Notes: generated from the sequence alone by a model not told the origin. A DNA stretch of 64,000 nucleotides from Mucilaginibacter sp. Bleaf8 (GCF_018390515.1 NZ_JAHBBK010000004.1:186001-250000); one strand, 5' to 3'. Numbered from the stretch's first letter, positions 1-8,830 are shown. Translations and numbers: made by a program.

Positions 1-1053
1 TTCAATTACGTAAGGGATATAGTTACCATAAGGCTTGTTGGTATCCGGGTCAACTTCAGGATCAAAGTATTGCATCTTTTTGCCTGAAAATTCCTGGTGC
101 TGACTTAAGTCGAAATTGGTGCGGCTGTGTATACCTTCTACCTCTTTAAAGCCAAACGGAAATTCAAACTCAATATCATAAGCAGCATCAGCATAGTGAG
201 CCAGTTTGGTGTGTTCGTGATAACGGTATTTTTCAGGAGCGGTGCCCAGGGCCAGGTGCCATTTCAAACGGGTTTCTTTCCATTTGTCAAACCACTCGCG
301 CTGTGTGCCGGGGCGTACAAAGAACTGCATTTCCATTTGTTCAAACTCACGCATTCGGATGATGAACTGGCGGGCAATTACCTCATTACGGAAAGCCTTA
401 CCAATTTGGGCAATACCGAACGGGATTTTCATCCGGCCCGATTTCTGTACGTTCAGGTAATTCACAAAGATACCCTGGGCGGTTTCAGGACGTAAGTAAA
501 TTACATCGGCATCATCCGCTACGGCACCCATTTGGGTGCTGAACATCAGGTTAAACTGGCGTACATCGGTCCAGTTAGCAGTACCACTAACCGGGCAAAC
601 AATATTTTGCTCAATGATCAATTCGCGCAGGCGGGGCAGGTCTTCTGCATTCAGGGCTTTGTCCATTTCCAGCTGTAAAGCTTCGGCCTGGTCGGTTTTA
701 CCTTCTTTATCATAGCTGGCAATACGGTCTTCCAGTAACTGGTCGGCACGGTAGCGTTTCTTTGAATCTTTGTTGTCGATCATCGGGTCGCTGAAACCAT
801 CCACGTGGCCGCTGGCTTTCCATATTTTAGGGTGCATAAATATGGCCGAGTCTATACCCACGATGTTATCGTTCAACTGCACCATGCTTTTCCACCAGTA
901 GGTTTTGATGTTGTTTTTCAGTTCGGCACCAAACTGACCATAGTCATAAACGGCGCTTAAACCATCATATATTTCACTTGATTGGAATACAAAACCATAC
1001 TCTTTGGCATGGGCAATCACATTCTTAAACAGTTCGTCGGTATTTTTACTCAT
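1..1053 (-). CDS. glyQS: Glycine--tRNA ligase (single-chain type), 3' end outside window
   Basis: Charges tRNA-Gly with glycine in the cytoplasm. The reverse strand reads an open frame from an ATG at 1053 to the window edge, 351 codons, with no stop, so the C-terminal part including the anticodon-binding domain is missing. It begins MSKNTDELFKNVIAHAKEYG and has the class II motif 2 region YLRPETAQGIFVNYLNVQ followed by KIPFGIAQIGKAFRNEV, typical of the alpha2 (one-gene) GlyRS of Bacteroidota, archaea and eukaryotes rather than the split glyQ/glyS form. It is transcribed alone here, back to back with an unrelated region. The identification is by motif recognition and is very secure; only its end is unknown. 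Confidence 0.95.
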   Translation of the reverse strand, partial: MSKNTDELFKNVIAHAKEYGFVFQSSEIYDGLSAVYDYGQFGAELKNNIKTYWWKSMVQLNDNIVGIDSAIFMHPKIWKASGHVDGFSDPMIDNKDSKKRYRADQLLEDRIASYDKEGKTDQAEALQLEMDKALNAEDLPRLRELIIEQNIVCPVSGTANWTDVRQFNLMFSTQMGAVADDADVIYLRPETAQGIFVNYLNVQKSGRMKIPFGIAQIGKAFRNEVIARQFIIRMREFEQMEMQFFVRPGTQREWFDKWKETRLKWHLALGTAPEKYRYHEHTKLAHYADAAYDIEFEFPFGFKEVEGIHSRTNFDLSQHQEFSGKKMQYFDPEVDPDTNKPYGNYIPYVIE

Positions 1054-1060
1054 AACCTTG

Positions 1061-1068
1061 CAAAGATA
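1061..1068 (-). promoter_or_regulatory. Candidate -7 promoter element of glycyl-tRNA synthetase gene
   Basis: On the minus strand this reads TATCTTTG, an exact match to the Bacteroidota -7 consensus TAnnTTTG. It ends 7 bases before the ATG, so the 5' leader would be very short. No TTG is seen at the expected -33 distance. Confidence 0.45.
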
Positions 1069-1186
1069 TTTTTTGAATTTGGAATTCGGAATTTTGATTG
1101 AGGGATTTTATTTTAAATAAAAAAGGATGTTTATCAGGCAAGCTTATATACAATTTATGAGTGTAATACAAAGCTGTATTTACGTA

Positions 1187-3118
1187 TCAGCCTTTTTCAA
1201 TAGAACGTACAGCCTGATCCAAATTGTCATCTTTGTTCAACTTCAACTTTTGCTTTAACCGATAGCGTGCCATGCGAATGCTTTTAGGTTCGACACCCAG
1301 CCGGTTGGCAATCTCTTTATTATCCAACCCCATTAAAATGTAGGAGCAGTATTTCAGATCCAACCGGGTGAGGCTGTTATCTGCGCGTTCTTGCAGGGCA
1401 TCAAAAAAGCTGGGATGGATCTGGCTTAATGTCTGTTGCTGCTCGGTCAGATTTCTGTCCATCCGCAAATTTTGGTTTATAATACGGCCAATCTGCCGTG
1501 CTACGGAAGGAGAATCCGCATCAAGCGATTTTTTCTTGAGCCGTTCCAGTATAACATTCTTTTCTTCCAGCTTTAACGTACCTGCCAGTAGTTCTTTTTC
1601 CAGCCATTCCGTACGGTCTTGCAATAATTCCTGCTGTGCCTGCAGGCGTGCGCTTTCTTCTTCGCGTAAGGTAGCCTTTAATTCCGCTTCCTGCTTTTCG
1701 AGCGCTAATTGCTGTGCTTCGGCTTGTTGTAAAAGTGCCAGCAGCTTGGCTTCTTCTCTCTCTTGTTCTGATAGTTGCTTTTGCTGCAGCGAAGCCTTTA
1801 ACTTATAATGGTATGAGCTAAGCAACAAGATCAATAAGATAATGCTTGCCGATCCAATGGCTATATACAACCAATTCAGTTGTTTGTTATAATCAGCACG
1901 TTCACGCAACCTGGCTATCTCATTCTCTCGCTGTACCGACTGGTATTCTTCTTCGAGTTGCTGGGTTATGGCCAGCTTTTGGGCATCAAAAACTCTGGTA
2001 TAAAAGACGGTGTATTGCTTGTAGTAGGCCAAAGCCTTAGCTGTATTGCCGCTTTGTTCGGCTACGTTGGCCAGTCCAAGCATCAATCTGCTCCGGGTAA
2101 GATCAACGCCGGGTGCTGCGCTCTTCAATTCAGCAATGCCTTTTTGCAAATATTGCTCGGCTCGGGTAAAGTTCTTTTCGCGCAGCGCATACTCGCTCAG
2201 TATGCCATAGCTGTTTGCAATAACTTCTTTGCTATTGGTTTGCCGTCCGATAGTCAAGGCCTGGTTAACATACCGGTAGGCACTATCTTTACAGCTGGTG
2301 GGGAAGTATTTAAAGTAGCTGTTGGCCATGTTTAAAGCAATAGCCGAGGCATTGCTTTGAATTAAAACCTTCTCTTTGTTTCGCCGGTAAAGGTTTATCG
2401 CCTGCCGGTAATAAGCTAAAGAGGAATCAAGCAACATTCGTTTAGCTGTATCTCTTTCAAAAGCAGAAAAGAAACCGTGTGCTATGGTCATGTAGCCTAA
2501 TAACATATTATCGGCATTGCCACTAAGCCTTGCTGTTGCCATGCAGGCCTTTGCATATTTACGCTGCTTAAGTGTATCGCTGCCATACGCATAAATACTG
2601 GCAATGTAATGGTATATCAACGTTCGGTAACTTAAAGAGCGCTGGTCATTCTGCTGTTTTGCCAGTTGTTCGGCTTTTAAAAAACCGGCGATAGATTTTT
2701 CGTTGTTGCCTTTCACCATCTCCAACCAGCCTTTTCTAAGCCAGGCGTAGGATGCTAATGCCGGATTTGAGGTGTTACTTGTTGCTTTTACCGCACTGTC
2801 AATATACAGTTCGGCACGTCGCTGCTGGTCTTTTTGGATGAACAGGTAGCCCAGCGTGGCATAGCAAAATGCCGTAGCGCCCTCATCTTTATTTTGCCGG
2901 GCTGTTAGCAATGCCTTTTGTGCAGAATTAATAGCACGATTCATGTCTTTCTCATAACCAACACGTGCCAGTTCGGCCATAATTACAGGCTTCTCTTCTT
3001 TAGGTGCTTGGGATAATGCCTTTTTGAGTGAGTCAATATAAAGTGTTTGTGCTGCAGCATTTACAGCATGCATACAGATAAGGACAAAAAAGAAAGCAGT
3101 AGTCTTTTTACAGCACAT
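1187..3118 (-). CDS. TPR-containing membrane regulator with LuxR-type HTH
   Basis: A 643-residue protein with an N-terminal signal peptide (FFFVLICMHAVNAAAQ), a periplasmic region of TPR-like helical repeats (about residues 30-400), one membrane segment near 418-440 (LYIAIGSASIILLILLL), a long Gln/Glu-rich coiled coil (about 445-545) and a C-terminal LuxR-type helix-turn-helix (LKYCSYILMGLDNKEIANRLGV, then SIRMARYRLKQKL). This layout is common in Bacteroidota as one-piece sensory regulators that read a periplasmic state and bind DNA from the membrane. No kinase domain is present. It is divergent from the small membrane protein gene at 3315; the 196-base gap holds a phased repeat array that could be its operator. 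The ligand and targets are unknown. Confidence 0.9.
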   Translation of the reverse strand: MCCKKTTAFFFVLICMHAVNAAAQTLYIDSLKKALSQAPKEEKPVIMAELARVGYEKDMNRAINSAQKALLTARQNKDEGATAFCYATLGYLFIQKDQQRRAELYIDSAVKATSNTSNPALASYAWLRKGWLEMVKGNNEKSIAGFLKAEQLAKQQNDQRSLSYRTLIYHYIASIYAYGSDTLKQRKYAKACMATARLSGNADNMLLGYMTIAHGFFSAFERDTAKRMLLDSSLAYYRQAINLYRRNKEKVLIQSNASAIALNMANSYFKYFPTSCKDSAYRYVNQALTIGRQTNSKEVIANSYGILSEYALREKNFTRAEQYLQKGIAELKSAAPGVDLTRSRLMLGLANVAEQSGNTAKALAYYKQYTVFYTRVFDAQKLAITQQLEEEYQSVQRENEIARLRERADYNKQLNWLYIAIGSASIILLILLLSSYHYKLKASLQQKQLSEQEREEAKLLALLQQAEAQQLALEKQEAELKATLREEESARLQAQQELLQDRTEWLEKELLAGTLKLEEKNVILERLKKKSLDADSPSVARQIGRIINQNLRMDRNLTEQQQTLSQIHPSFFDALQERADNSLTRLDLKYCSYILMGLDNKEIANRLGVEPKSIRMARYRLKQKLKLNKDDNLDQAVRSIEKG

Positions 3119-3193
3119 ATTAATAAGGTTGTAGTTAAAGTATAGTACTTTTTAAAGGTTTTGCTAATTGTAACACAGTAGTTTACAAAAATG

Positions 3194-3247
3194 TTGTAGA
3201 TAATTTGTAGACGCGGACCTGCTAAGGTGTAGACGCAGTGTAGACGG
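3194..3247. repeat. Helically phased TGTAGA direct repeats in divergent promoter region
   Basis: TGTAGA occurs at 3195, 3206, 3228 and 3239, i.e. steps of 11, 22 and 11 bases, all on the same face of the helix. The copies at 3206 and 3228 are identical over nine bases (TGTAGACGC). The array stops about 30 bases before the predicted -7 element at 3278, where an activator would sit. Confidence 0.55.
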
Positions 3248-3277
3248 CTGATTTTAAGCAGTTAATAAGCAAGCGCT

Positions 3278-3285
3278 TAATTTTG
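3278..3285 (+). promoter_or_regulatory. Candidate -7 promoter element for DUF4870-like gene
   Basis: TAATTTTG matches TAnnTTTG exactly, 30 bases before the ATG at 3315. There is no good TTG at -33, which would fit a promoter needing an activator bound at the upstream TGTAGA array. Confidence 0.45.
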
Positions 3286-3314
3286 GACATCATTAACCAT
3301 AAAAAACAAAAGCT

Positions 3315-3650
3315 ATGTCAAAAAAAACAATGGCCGTAGTTGCCTACATCACTATCATCGGTTGGGTAGTATCTTATCTGGAGTATAAAAAAAGCGTAGA
3401 TAAAAGTCCTTTGGTTAATTACCATCTGGGGCAGTCGCTCGGGTTAATTATTTTATCCTTTGCGCTTGGAATAGTTATGGGCGTGCTGGTTGCAGTAATA
3501 CCGGGATTGTATATCGTCTCTTATATCATCAGTATTTTGTCATTAGTACTTTTATTGATGGGTGTAATTGCAGCTAACAATGAAGCATTTAAGCCGCTGC
3601 CTATAGTTGGGAGATTATTTGAAGGCAAATTTGATTTTTCGAAAAGTTAA
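3315..3650 (+). CDS. Small membrane protein, DUF4870/Tic20-like
   Basis: A 111-residue protein with about three hydrophobic segments (VAYITIIGWVVSYLEY; LGLIILSFALGIVMGVLVAV; LYIVSYIISILSLVLLLMGV). The order of a short helix, a charged YKKSVDKSPLVNYHLGQSLG loop and two long helices fits the DUF4870/Tic20-like family of Bacteroidota, whose function is not established. It stands alone between a predicted promoter and a strong intrinsic terminator at 3675, so it is a one-gene unit. The divergent neighbour is a TPR/LuxR-type membrane regulator, and the shared upstream region has phased repeats, so this gene is a candidate target of that regulator (inference). The family call is by overall pattern and is moderately sure. 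Confidence 0.85.
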   Translation: MSKKTMAVVAYITIIGWVVSYLEYKKSVDKSPLVNYHLGQSLGLIILSFALGIVMGVLVAVIPGLYIVSYIISILSLVLLLMGVIAANNEAFKPLPIVGRLFEGKFDFSKS

Positions 3651-3674
3651 CATACCTAATATCTTATCCTGGAC

Positions 3675-3706
3675 AAAAGAGGGTTCCGTAAGGAATCCTC
3701 TTTTTT
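3675..3706 (+). terminator. Intrinsic terminator after DUF4870-like gene
   Basis: A 13-bp stem (3675-3687 with 3692-3704, one G-U pair) with a GTAA loop, running into six T. Confidence 0.85.
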
Positions 3707-3818
3707 GCTTTAAGGCATAGTTACCTGATGCTGTAGCAAGATGTTTATAACCAAACATCAAACAAAAAGCGCCTGTTTGATTTAGTTATATTGAATCACA
3801 TTTATAATTTAGCCAGCT

Positions 3819-4526
3819 ATGAGTATTCAGGTTGAAGGTTTGACTAAGATTTACGGTACGCAAAAAGCGGTAGATGCCATTAGCTTTAGTGCAAAGCCTG
3901 GCGTGCTGGGCTTTTTAGGGCCCAACGGCGCCGGTAAATCAACCACCATGAAAATGCTCACTGGCTTTGTGCCGCAAACTTCGGGTACGGCCAGCGTATG
4001 CGGGTTTGATATTGCTAAACAATCGTTAGACGTGCGCAGGCATATTGGTTATCTGCCCGAAAGTAACCCGCTGTATGCCGAAATGTACGTGAAAGAGTCG
4101 TTGGGTTTTATAGCTAATGTGCATGGCTTGCATAATCCGGCTGCACGTATTGCCGAGGTAATTGAGCAAACCGGCTTAGGCCCCGAGCAGCACAAAAAGA
4201 TAGGGCAGTTATCAAAAGGGTACAAGCAGCGGGTGGGCCTGGCACAGGCTATTTTGCATAACCCTGAGGTTTTAATACTGGACGAGCCCACATCCGGGCT
4301 GGATCCAAACCAGCTCATTGGTATCCGTCAGTTAATTAAAGATTTGGGTGCAAAAAAAACGGTAGTGCTTTCTACGCATATTATGCAGGAAGTAGAAGCC
4401 GTTTGCAACCGGGTAGTCATCATCAATAAAGGGCATATTGTAGCTGATGATAGTTTACAGGGGCTGAAAGCAGCGCATGCCGGTCAATCCCTTGAAGCTA
4501 TCTTTGTTAATTTAACCAACCGATAA
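3819..4526 (+). CDS. gldA: ABC transporter ATP-binding protein, GldA-like
   Basis: A 235-residue ATPase subunit of an ABC exporter. Walker A is FLGPNGAGKSTTMKML (about residues 33-48), the signature is LSKGYKQRVGLAQAI, Walker B is VLILDEPTSGLDPNQ, and the H-loop histidine is in VVLSTHIMQEVE. Sequence style and the fused GldF-GldG permease gene 600 bases downstream point to GldA of the gliding-motility-associated transporter. Deletions of gldA, gldF or gldG stop gliding in Flavobacterium johnsoniae, but the transporter is also found in non-gliding Bacteroidota and its cargo is not known. A beta-barrel-like gene lies between gldA and gldFG, same strand. GldA versus another class 2 ABC ATPase rests mainly on context. 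Confidence 0.88.
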   Translation: MSIQVEGLTKIYGTQKAVDAISFSAKPGVLGFLGPNGAGKSTTMKMLTGFVPQTSGTASVCGFDIAKQSLDVRRHIGYLPESNPLYAEMYVKESLGFIANVHGLHNPAARIAEVIEQTGLGPEQHKKIGQLSKGYKQRVGLAQAILHNPEVLILDEPTSGLDPNQLIGIRQLIKDLGAKKTVVLSTHIMQEVEAVCNRVVIINKGHIVADDSLQGLKAAHAGQSLEAIFVNLTNR

Positions 4527-4566
4527 ACTACATTTGGCCCTTATTCCCTGAAATTAGTATTGATAC

Positions 4567-5097
4567 ATGAAGAAACTTTTACTCATCATAAGCGCTTGCT
4601 TTTGGTTTGGTGCCGCCTTTGCGCAAAGCGGTGATATGGCGCATGTACGTCCGGCTGTTAGCTTGGGGCCCGAGGTGGGGTTTGTGCAGCGTAGCTTGTA
4701 TAATACCAGCTATGGCGCTATCGCCAAGCTCGAAATTCCGGTGGCAGCTACATTAAGTGCTACGCTTACCGGCGGGATAGACTTTATGCATATCAAAAGT
4801 TTTAATTTTGGTCAGGTACGAAGCACCGGCGGCACCGATACCTATGTGCCTGTAAGGGCAGGCGCCCGTTACTTTTTAGGCCCCGGTTTTTACGGCGAGG
4901 GCGAATTAGGTGCCGCTATTCAGATCAATGGCAATCATGATAAACTGTTTGCTTATGCCATAGGGCCGGGCTTTGTTACGCCATTAAAAAGTGATGGCAG
5001 TGCCAGTGCGCTGGATATCAGTTTCCGGTACGAAAGCTGGTCGCGCAACCGTATGCAACAGGTGGCTATTCGGGTGGCTTACCGCCTCGGTAGGTAA
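4567..5097 (+). CDS. Secreted outer-membrane beta-barrel-like protein
   Basis: A 176-residue protein with a clear signal peptide (MKKLLLIISACFWFGAAFAQ, cut before SGD). The mature part has alternating hydrophobic strands and ends in an aromatic/hydrophobic strand (MQQVAIRVAYRLGR), fitting a small outer-membrane beta-barrel. No catalytic motif is seen and I do not recognise a named family. It sits between gldA and the gldF-gldG fusion, on the same strand with 40 and 54 base gaps, so it is probably co-transcribed with the ABC transporter. Whether it works with the transporter is open. Confidence 0.8.
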   Translation: MKKLLLIISACFWFGAAFAQSGDMAHVRPAVSLGPEVGFVQRSLYNTSYGAIAKLEIPVAATLSATLTGGIDFMHIKSFNFGQVRSTGGTDTYVPVRAGARYFLGPGFYGEGELGAAIQINGNHDKLFAYAIGPGFVTPLKSDGSASALDISFRYESWSRNRMQQVAIRVAYRLGR

Positions 5098-5151
5098 GGT
5101 GTCGAAAAAAATCAGCAAACAACTTAACGCTTTGATTTATTTATAATTGGT

Positions 5152-7551
5152 ATGCTCAGTATCCTGAAAAAAGAAATATCATCCTACCTCAGTTCGTTGG
5201 TCGCTTATGTAACCATCGGCGTGTTTTTGCTGGTGCTGGGTTTGTTTTTATGGGTGTTCCCCGAATCGAGCATATTGGAATACGGGTACGCCAGCCTGGA
5301 AAGCCTGTTTAGTACAGCGCCGTACCTGTTTATTTTCCTGATACCCGCCGTTACCATGCGCTCACTGGCCGAAGAACGCCGTGAGGGTACCTTTGAACTG
5401 CTGGTAACCCGCCCCCTTACCGATTGGCAAATTGTTTTGGGTAAGTACCTGGCCTGCGTGGTGCTGGTGTTGTTTGCCTTGCTGCCTACATTATTATATG
5501 TATACTCGGTATCGGTTTTGGGCACTCCGCAGGGAAATTTGGACACCGGAGCGGTAACTGGCTCTTATATCGGTTTGTTTTTATTAGGAGCCGCATTTGT
5601 AGCCATAGGGCTATTTGCCTCATCTGTTAGTAAAAACCAGATCATTGCTTTTACCATTGCTGTTTTTATCTGCTACTTTTTTTATAGCGGGTTCGATTCC
5701 ATTAGTCAGTTGCTATCCCTGCAAAACTGGGATGTGCAGGAGCTGGGTATAGCCCGGCATTATGAATCGGTGAGCCGCGGCGTGCTTGATACGCGTGATC
5801 TGGTTTATTTTATTATTCTATCTGGTTTATTTTTGGGGTTAACATTATTGGTTATTACCCGGCAAAGGCAAAAAAACCTGCGCTATACGGCTTTGCCTGC
5901 ACTGCTGGCCGGATTAGTGTTGATCGGGGTATTATCAGCCCTAACCTTTACCCGTTTTGATTTTACCAGCGAAAAGCGGTTTACCCTATCCAACGTTAGC
6001 CGGGGTGTGATGGATAGCCTGCCAAAACCGGTGCAGGTAACCGTTTACTTGCAGGGTAGCGACTTGCCCGGCGGCATGAAACGTCTGCAACGTGCCACCC
6101 GCGATATGCTGAACGATTTGCAGGCTTACAGCCACCGCAAACTGCGTTTTGAATTTGCTAACCCGCTCGAGGGACTAAATCAGCAAGAGCAGGAGCAAAC
6201 CATACAGAGCATGCAGGCACAAGGTATTGAGCCTACCAACCTGAGTGTTAAAACAGATAATGGCCTCTCCCAAAAAATTATCTTCCCCGCCGCGGTGATA
6301 AAAGCAGGTGACCGTGAGATAGGAGTGAAGCTGCTGCAAACCCGCATCGGCCTTTCGCCAGATGAAGTGCTGAACAATTCTATCCAAAACCTGGAATATG
6401 CTTTTGCATCCGCTATTCAAAAAGTGACCAGTGGGGGCAAGCCGCGTGTAGGTTTTACCGAAGGGCATAATGAACTGAATGATGTTCAGCTGAATGATGC
6501 TATGAAAAGCATGGCGGATGGCTTTGAGGTAGGAAGGGTAAATTTGCAGACTATCCCATTTGCTGGTATGGAAAAGCTCAAGCTTCTGGTGATCCCTAAG
6601 CCTGATAAAGCTTTTACCGAAATTGAAAAGTTTAAGATAGACCAGTACCTGATGCGGGGCGGCCATATTTTGTGGACCATCGATCAGGTAAGTGCCGAGC
6701 TGGACAGTTTGCGCGGGCATGGCGGCGAGCAGCTGGCTTTCCCTAAGCAGCTGAATCTGGATGATCAACTGTTCCGCTATGGCGTGCGTTTGAATTATGA
6801 CCTGATTGCCGACCTGAACTGCGGGCAAATACCCGTTGCTACCGGCAACGTAGGCGGGCAGGCACAAATACAAATGGTGCCCTGGCTGTTTTACCCCATA
6901 TTTGTGCCTATAGCCCAACATCCGCTGGTTAAAAACCTGGAAGGTATTCGCAGTGAATTTGCCGGTACTATTGATACGCTGGCCGTTAAAGGCACTACGA
7001 AAACGATACTGCTTACTTCGTCGCCATATAATAAAGGTATCACAACGCCATACACATTGTCGCTACAATCGCTTGAGCAGGAACCCGACCCGCGCCAGTT
7101 TCGCAGCCCGGTTAAAACAGTGAGTGTTTTACTGGAGGGTAATTTTGTTTCGGCTTTTCAAAACCGCCCCATGCCCGAAGGGCTGAATGAACAAATACAG
7201 GTTCTGAATAACAGCGCTAAGCCGGGGCAAATAATCGTAATCAGCGATGGTGACGTGTTTAAAAATCAGGTTGCATCGGATGGCTCGCCTTTCCCGTTAG
7301 GATTAGATCGCTATACACAGCAAACTTTTGGTAACAAAAACCTGCTGTTAAATATGGTTGATTATCTGGCCGGCAATGCCAAGTTGATTGACCTGCGCGC
7401 CAAAGAAGTAAAGCTGCGTTTGCTTAACCGTGCTCGTGTACGTAACGAAAAATTATACTGGCAGGTAGTGAACACGGTTGTGCCGCTGGGTATAGTGTTA
7501 ATATTTGCTATTTTTCAACATTATTACCGTAAGCGAAAGTATGCTCATTAA
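5152..7551 (+). CDS. gldFG: Fused GldF permease and GldG auxiliary protein
   Basis: A 799-residue membrane protein. Residues 1-240 match an ABC-2 permease of GldF type: about six membrane segments, with VTMRSLAEERREGTFELLVTRPL in the first large loop, a typical ABC-2 element. From about residue 240 a second membrane segment (LPALLAGLVLIGVLSALTF) is followed by RFDFTSEKRFTLSNVS, the usual GldG start, then the large periplasmic IFT-like domain (FTEGHNELNDVQL; LLVIPKPDKAF) and a C-terminal anchor (VVPLGIVLIFAIFQHYYRKRK). In Flavobacterium gldF and gldG are separate genes of about 240 and 560 codons; here the frame is continuous with no stop or restart, so this is a true gene fusion. It works with GldA (3819) as an exporter of unknown cargo. 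Confidence 0.9.
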   Translation: MLSILKKEISSYLSSLVAYVTIGVFLLVLGLFLWVFPESSILEYGYASLESLFSTAPYLFIFLIPAVTMRSLAEERREGTFELLVTRPLTDWQIVLGKYLACVVLVLFALLPTLLYVYSVSVLGTPQGNLDTGAVTGSYIGLFLLGAAFVAIGLFASSVSKNQIIAFTIAVFICYFFYSGFDSISQLLSLQNWDVQELGIARHYESVSRGVLDTRDLVYFIILSGLFLGLTLLVITRQRQKNLRYTALPALLAGLVLIGVLSALTFTRFDFTSEKRFTLSNVSRGVMDSLPKPVQVTVYLQGSDLPGGMKRLQRATRDMLNDLQAYSHRKLRFEFANPLEGLNQQEQEQTIQSMQAQGIEPTNLSVKTDNGLSQKIIFPAAVIKAGDREIGVKLLQTRIGLSPDEVLNNSIQNLEYAFASAIQKVTSGGKPRVGFTEGHNELNDVQLNDAMKSMADGFEVGRVNLQTIPFAGMEKLKLLVIPKPDKAFTEIEKFKIDQYLMRGGHILWTIDQVSAELDSLRGHGGEQLAFPKQLNLDDQLFRYGVRLNYDLIADLNCGQIPVATGNVGGQAQIQMVPWLFYPIFVPIAQHPLVKNLEGIRSEFAGTIDTLAVKGTTKTILLTSSPYNKGITTPYTLSLQSLEQEPDPRQFRSPVKTVSVLLEGNFVSAFQNRPMPEGLNEQIQVLNNSAKPGQIIVISDGDVFKNQVASDGSPFPLGLDRYTQQTFGNKNLLLNMVDYLAGNAKLIDLRAKEVKLRLLNRARVRNEKLYWQVVNTVVPLGIVLIFAIFQHYYRKRKYAH

Positions 7552-7557
7552 TTTTCC

Positions 7558-7565
7558 TACTTTTG
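7558..7565 (+). promoter_or_regulatory. Candidate -7 promoter element of dnaN
   Basis: TACTTTTG matches TAnnTTTG, 19 bases before the dnaN ATG at 7585. It lies just after the gldFG stop, so dnaN probably has its own promoter. No clear TTG at -33. Confidence 0.45.
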
Positions 7566-7584
7566 GTTTGATTAATTATAGTTT

Positions 7585-8709
7585 ATGAGATTCATTGTTT
7601 CGACATTAACTTTACTGAAGCAATTGCAGTCGGTAAGCGGCGCGTTAAGCAACAGTACCGTATTGCCTATACTGGAAAACTTTTTATTTGAGATCAAAGA
7701 AGGTAACCTGACTATATCAGCTACCGATCTGCAAACCAGCATGACCACCTCGCTGGCAGTTGAGGCTAAAGAGAACGGCCGTATCGCTATACCTTCGCGC
7801 ATATTGCTGGATACTTTAAAATCATTGCCGGAACAGCCTATTGCGTTTTCGGTAGACGATAAAACTTTTGCAATAGAGATTAGCGCTGGTGATGGTAAGT
7901 ACAAGCTGAGCGGCGAGAATGGCGAGGATTTTCCAAAGATTCCGGTAGTTGAAAATGCTTCATCGGTAAACCTGCCGGCATCGGTACTGGCCGAAGCCAT
8001 AAACAAAACTATTTTTGCTGTAAGTAATGATGAGTTGCGCCCGGCTATGACAGGTGTATTCTGTCAGTTAGCTCCGCAATCATTAACCTTCGTATCAACT
8101 GATGCACATAAACTGGTGCGTTACCGTCGTAAAGATGCGCATGCAGCCAGCAATACTTCCTTCATTCTGCCTAAAAAAGCACTTAACCTGCTTAAATCAG
8201 CCCTGCCGAGTGACGATGTGAATGTATCTGTTGAATATAACAATACCAGTGCCTTCTTCCGTTTTGGAAATATCAACCTGGTTTGCCGTTTGATTGATGA
8301 GCGTTACCCGGATTACGAAGCCGTTATTCCGCAAAGCAACCCGAACAGATTAACTATTGACCGTCAGTCATTCTTGGGTTCATTGCAGCGTGTGGCTATT
8401 TATGCCAATAAAACCACCCACCAGGTGCGTTTAAAAGTAAGCGGGAGCGAACTGAATATTTCATCAGAAGATATAGATTTTTCAAATGAAGCGCATGAGC
8501 GTTTGAGCTGCCAGTATGAGGGCGACGATCTGGAAATTGGTTTTAATGCACGTTTCCTGATCGAGATGCTGAAAAACCTGGGCAGCGAAGAAGTATCGTT
8601 ACATATGTCTACACCTAACCGTGCAGGTTTATTGCTGCCACAGGGAGGCGATGAGAACGAGGATATATTAATGCTGGTGATGCCGGTAATGCTTAATAGC
8701 TACGCATAA
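7585..8709 (+). CDS. dnaN: DNA polymerase III subunit beta (sliding clamp)
   Basis: Encodes the ring-shaped clamp that tethers replicative polymerase to DNA and recruits repair and mismatch proteins. At 374 residues it has the usual length for three clamp domains. It begins MRFIVSTLTLLKQLQSVSGA and has recognisable family blocks (SNSTVLPILENFLFEI; ATDLQTSM; FVSTDAHKLVRYR; ERYPDYEAVIP) and the C-terminal end LMLVMPVMLNSYA, where VMPVML is the conserved hydrophobic pocket tail. It is a single gene with its own promoter and terminator and is not next to dnaA here, which is normal in Bacteroidota. The assignment is secure. Confidence 0.98.
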   Translation: MRFIVSTLTLLKQLQSVSGALSNSTVLPILENFLFEIKEGNLTISATDLQTSMTTSLAVEAKENGRIAIPSRILLDTLKSLPEQPIAFSVDDKTFAIEISAGDGKYKLSGENGEDFPKIPVVENASSVNLPASVLAEAINKTIFAVSNDELRPAMTGVFCQLAPQSLTFVSTDAHKLVRYRRKDAHAASNTSFILPKKALNLLKSALPSDDVNVSVEYNNTSAFFRFGNINLVCRLIDERYPDYEAVIPQSNPNRLTIDRQSFLGSLQRVAIYANKTTHQVRLKVSGSELNISSEDIDFSNEAHERLSCQYEGDDLEIGFNARFLIEMLKNLGSEEVSLHMSTPNRAGLLLPQGGDENEDILMLVMPVMLNSYA

Positions 8710-8743
8710 TTATAAAACCGATTTTAAAACTAATCATACTTTG

Positions 8744-8776
8744 AGTCCGGCCCATCACCTTATGGCCGGACTTTTT
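8744..8776 (+). terminator. Intrinsic terminator of dnaN
   Basis: A perfect 9-bp GC-rich stem (AGTCCGGCC at 8744 with GGCCGGACT at 8764) around an 11-base loop, followed by TTTT. Confidence 0.85.
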
Positions 8777-8830
8777 AATTAACTCCATATAACAAATAAA
8801 AAAATAAGGAGTTATAGGATTAAAAGCCGC

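Noticed and set aside
1880..2335. 151-codon plus-strand frame opposite the TPR regulator
   Set aside because: Antisense to a clear TPR/LuxR gene; hydrophobic look comes from the reverse of the TPR codons.
6175..6921. 248-codon open frame on the minus strand inside gldFG
   Set aside because: It lies wholly inside the well-supported gldFG gene, has low-complexity composition and no start context; a shadow frame.
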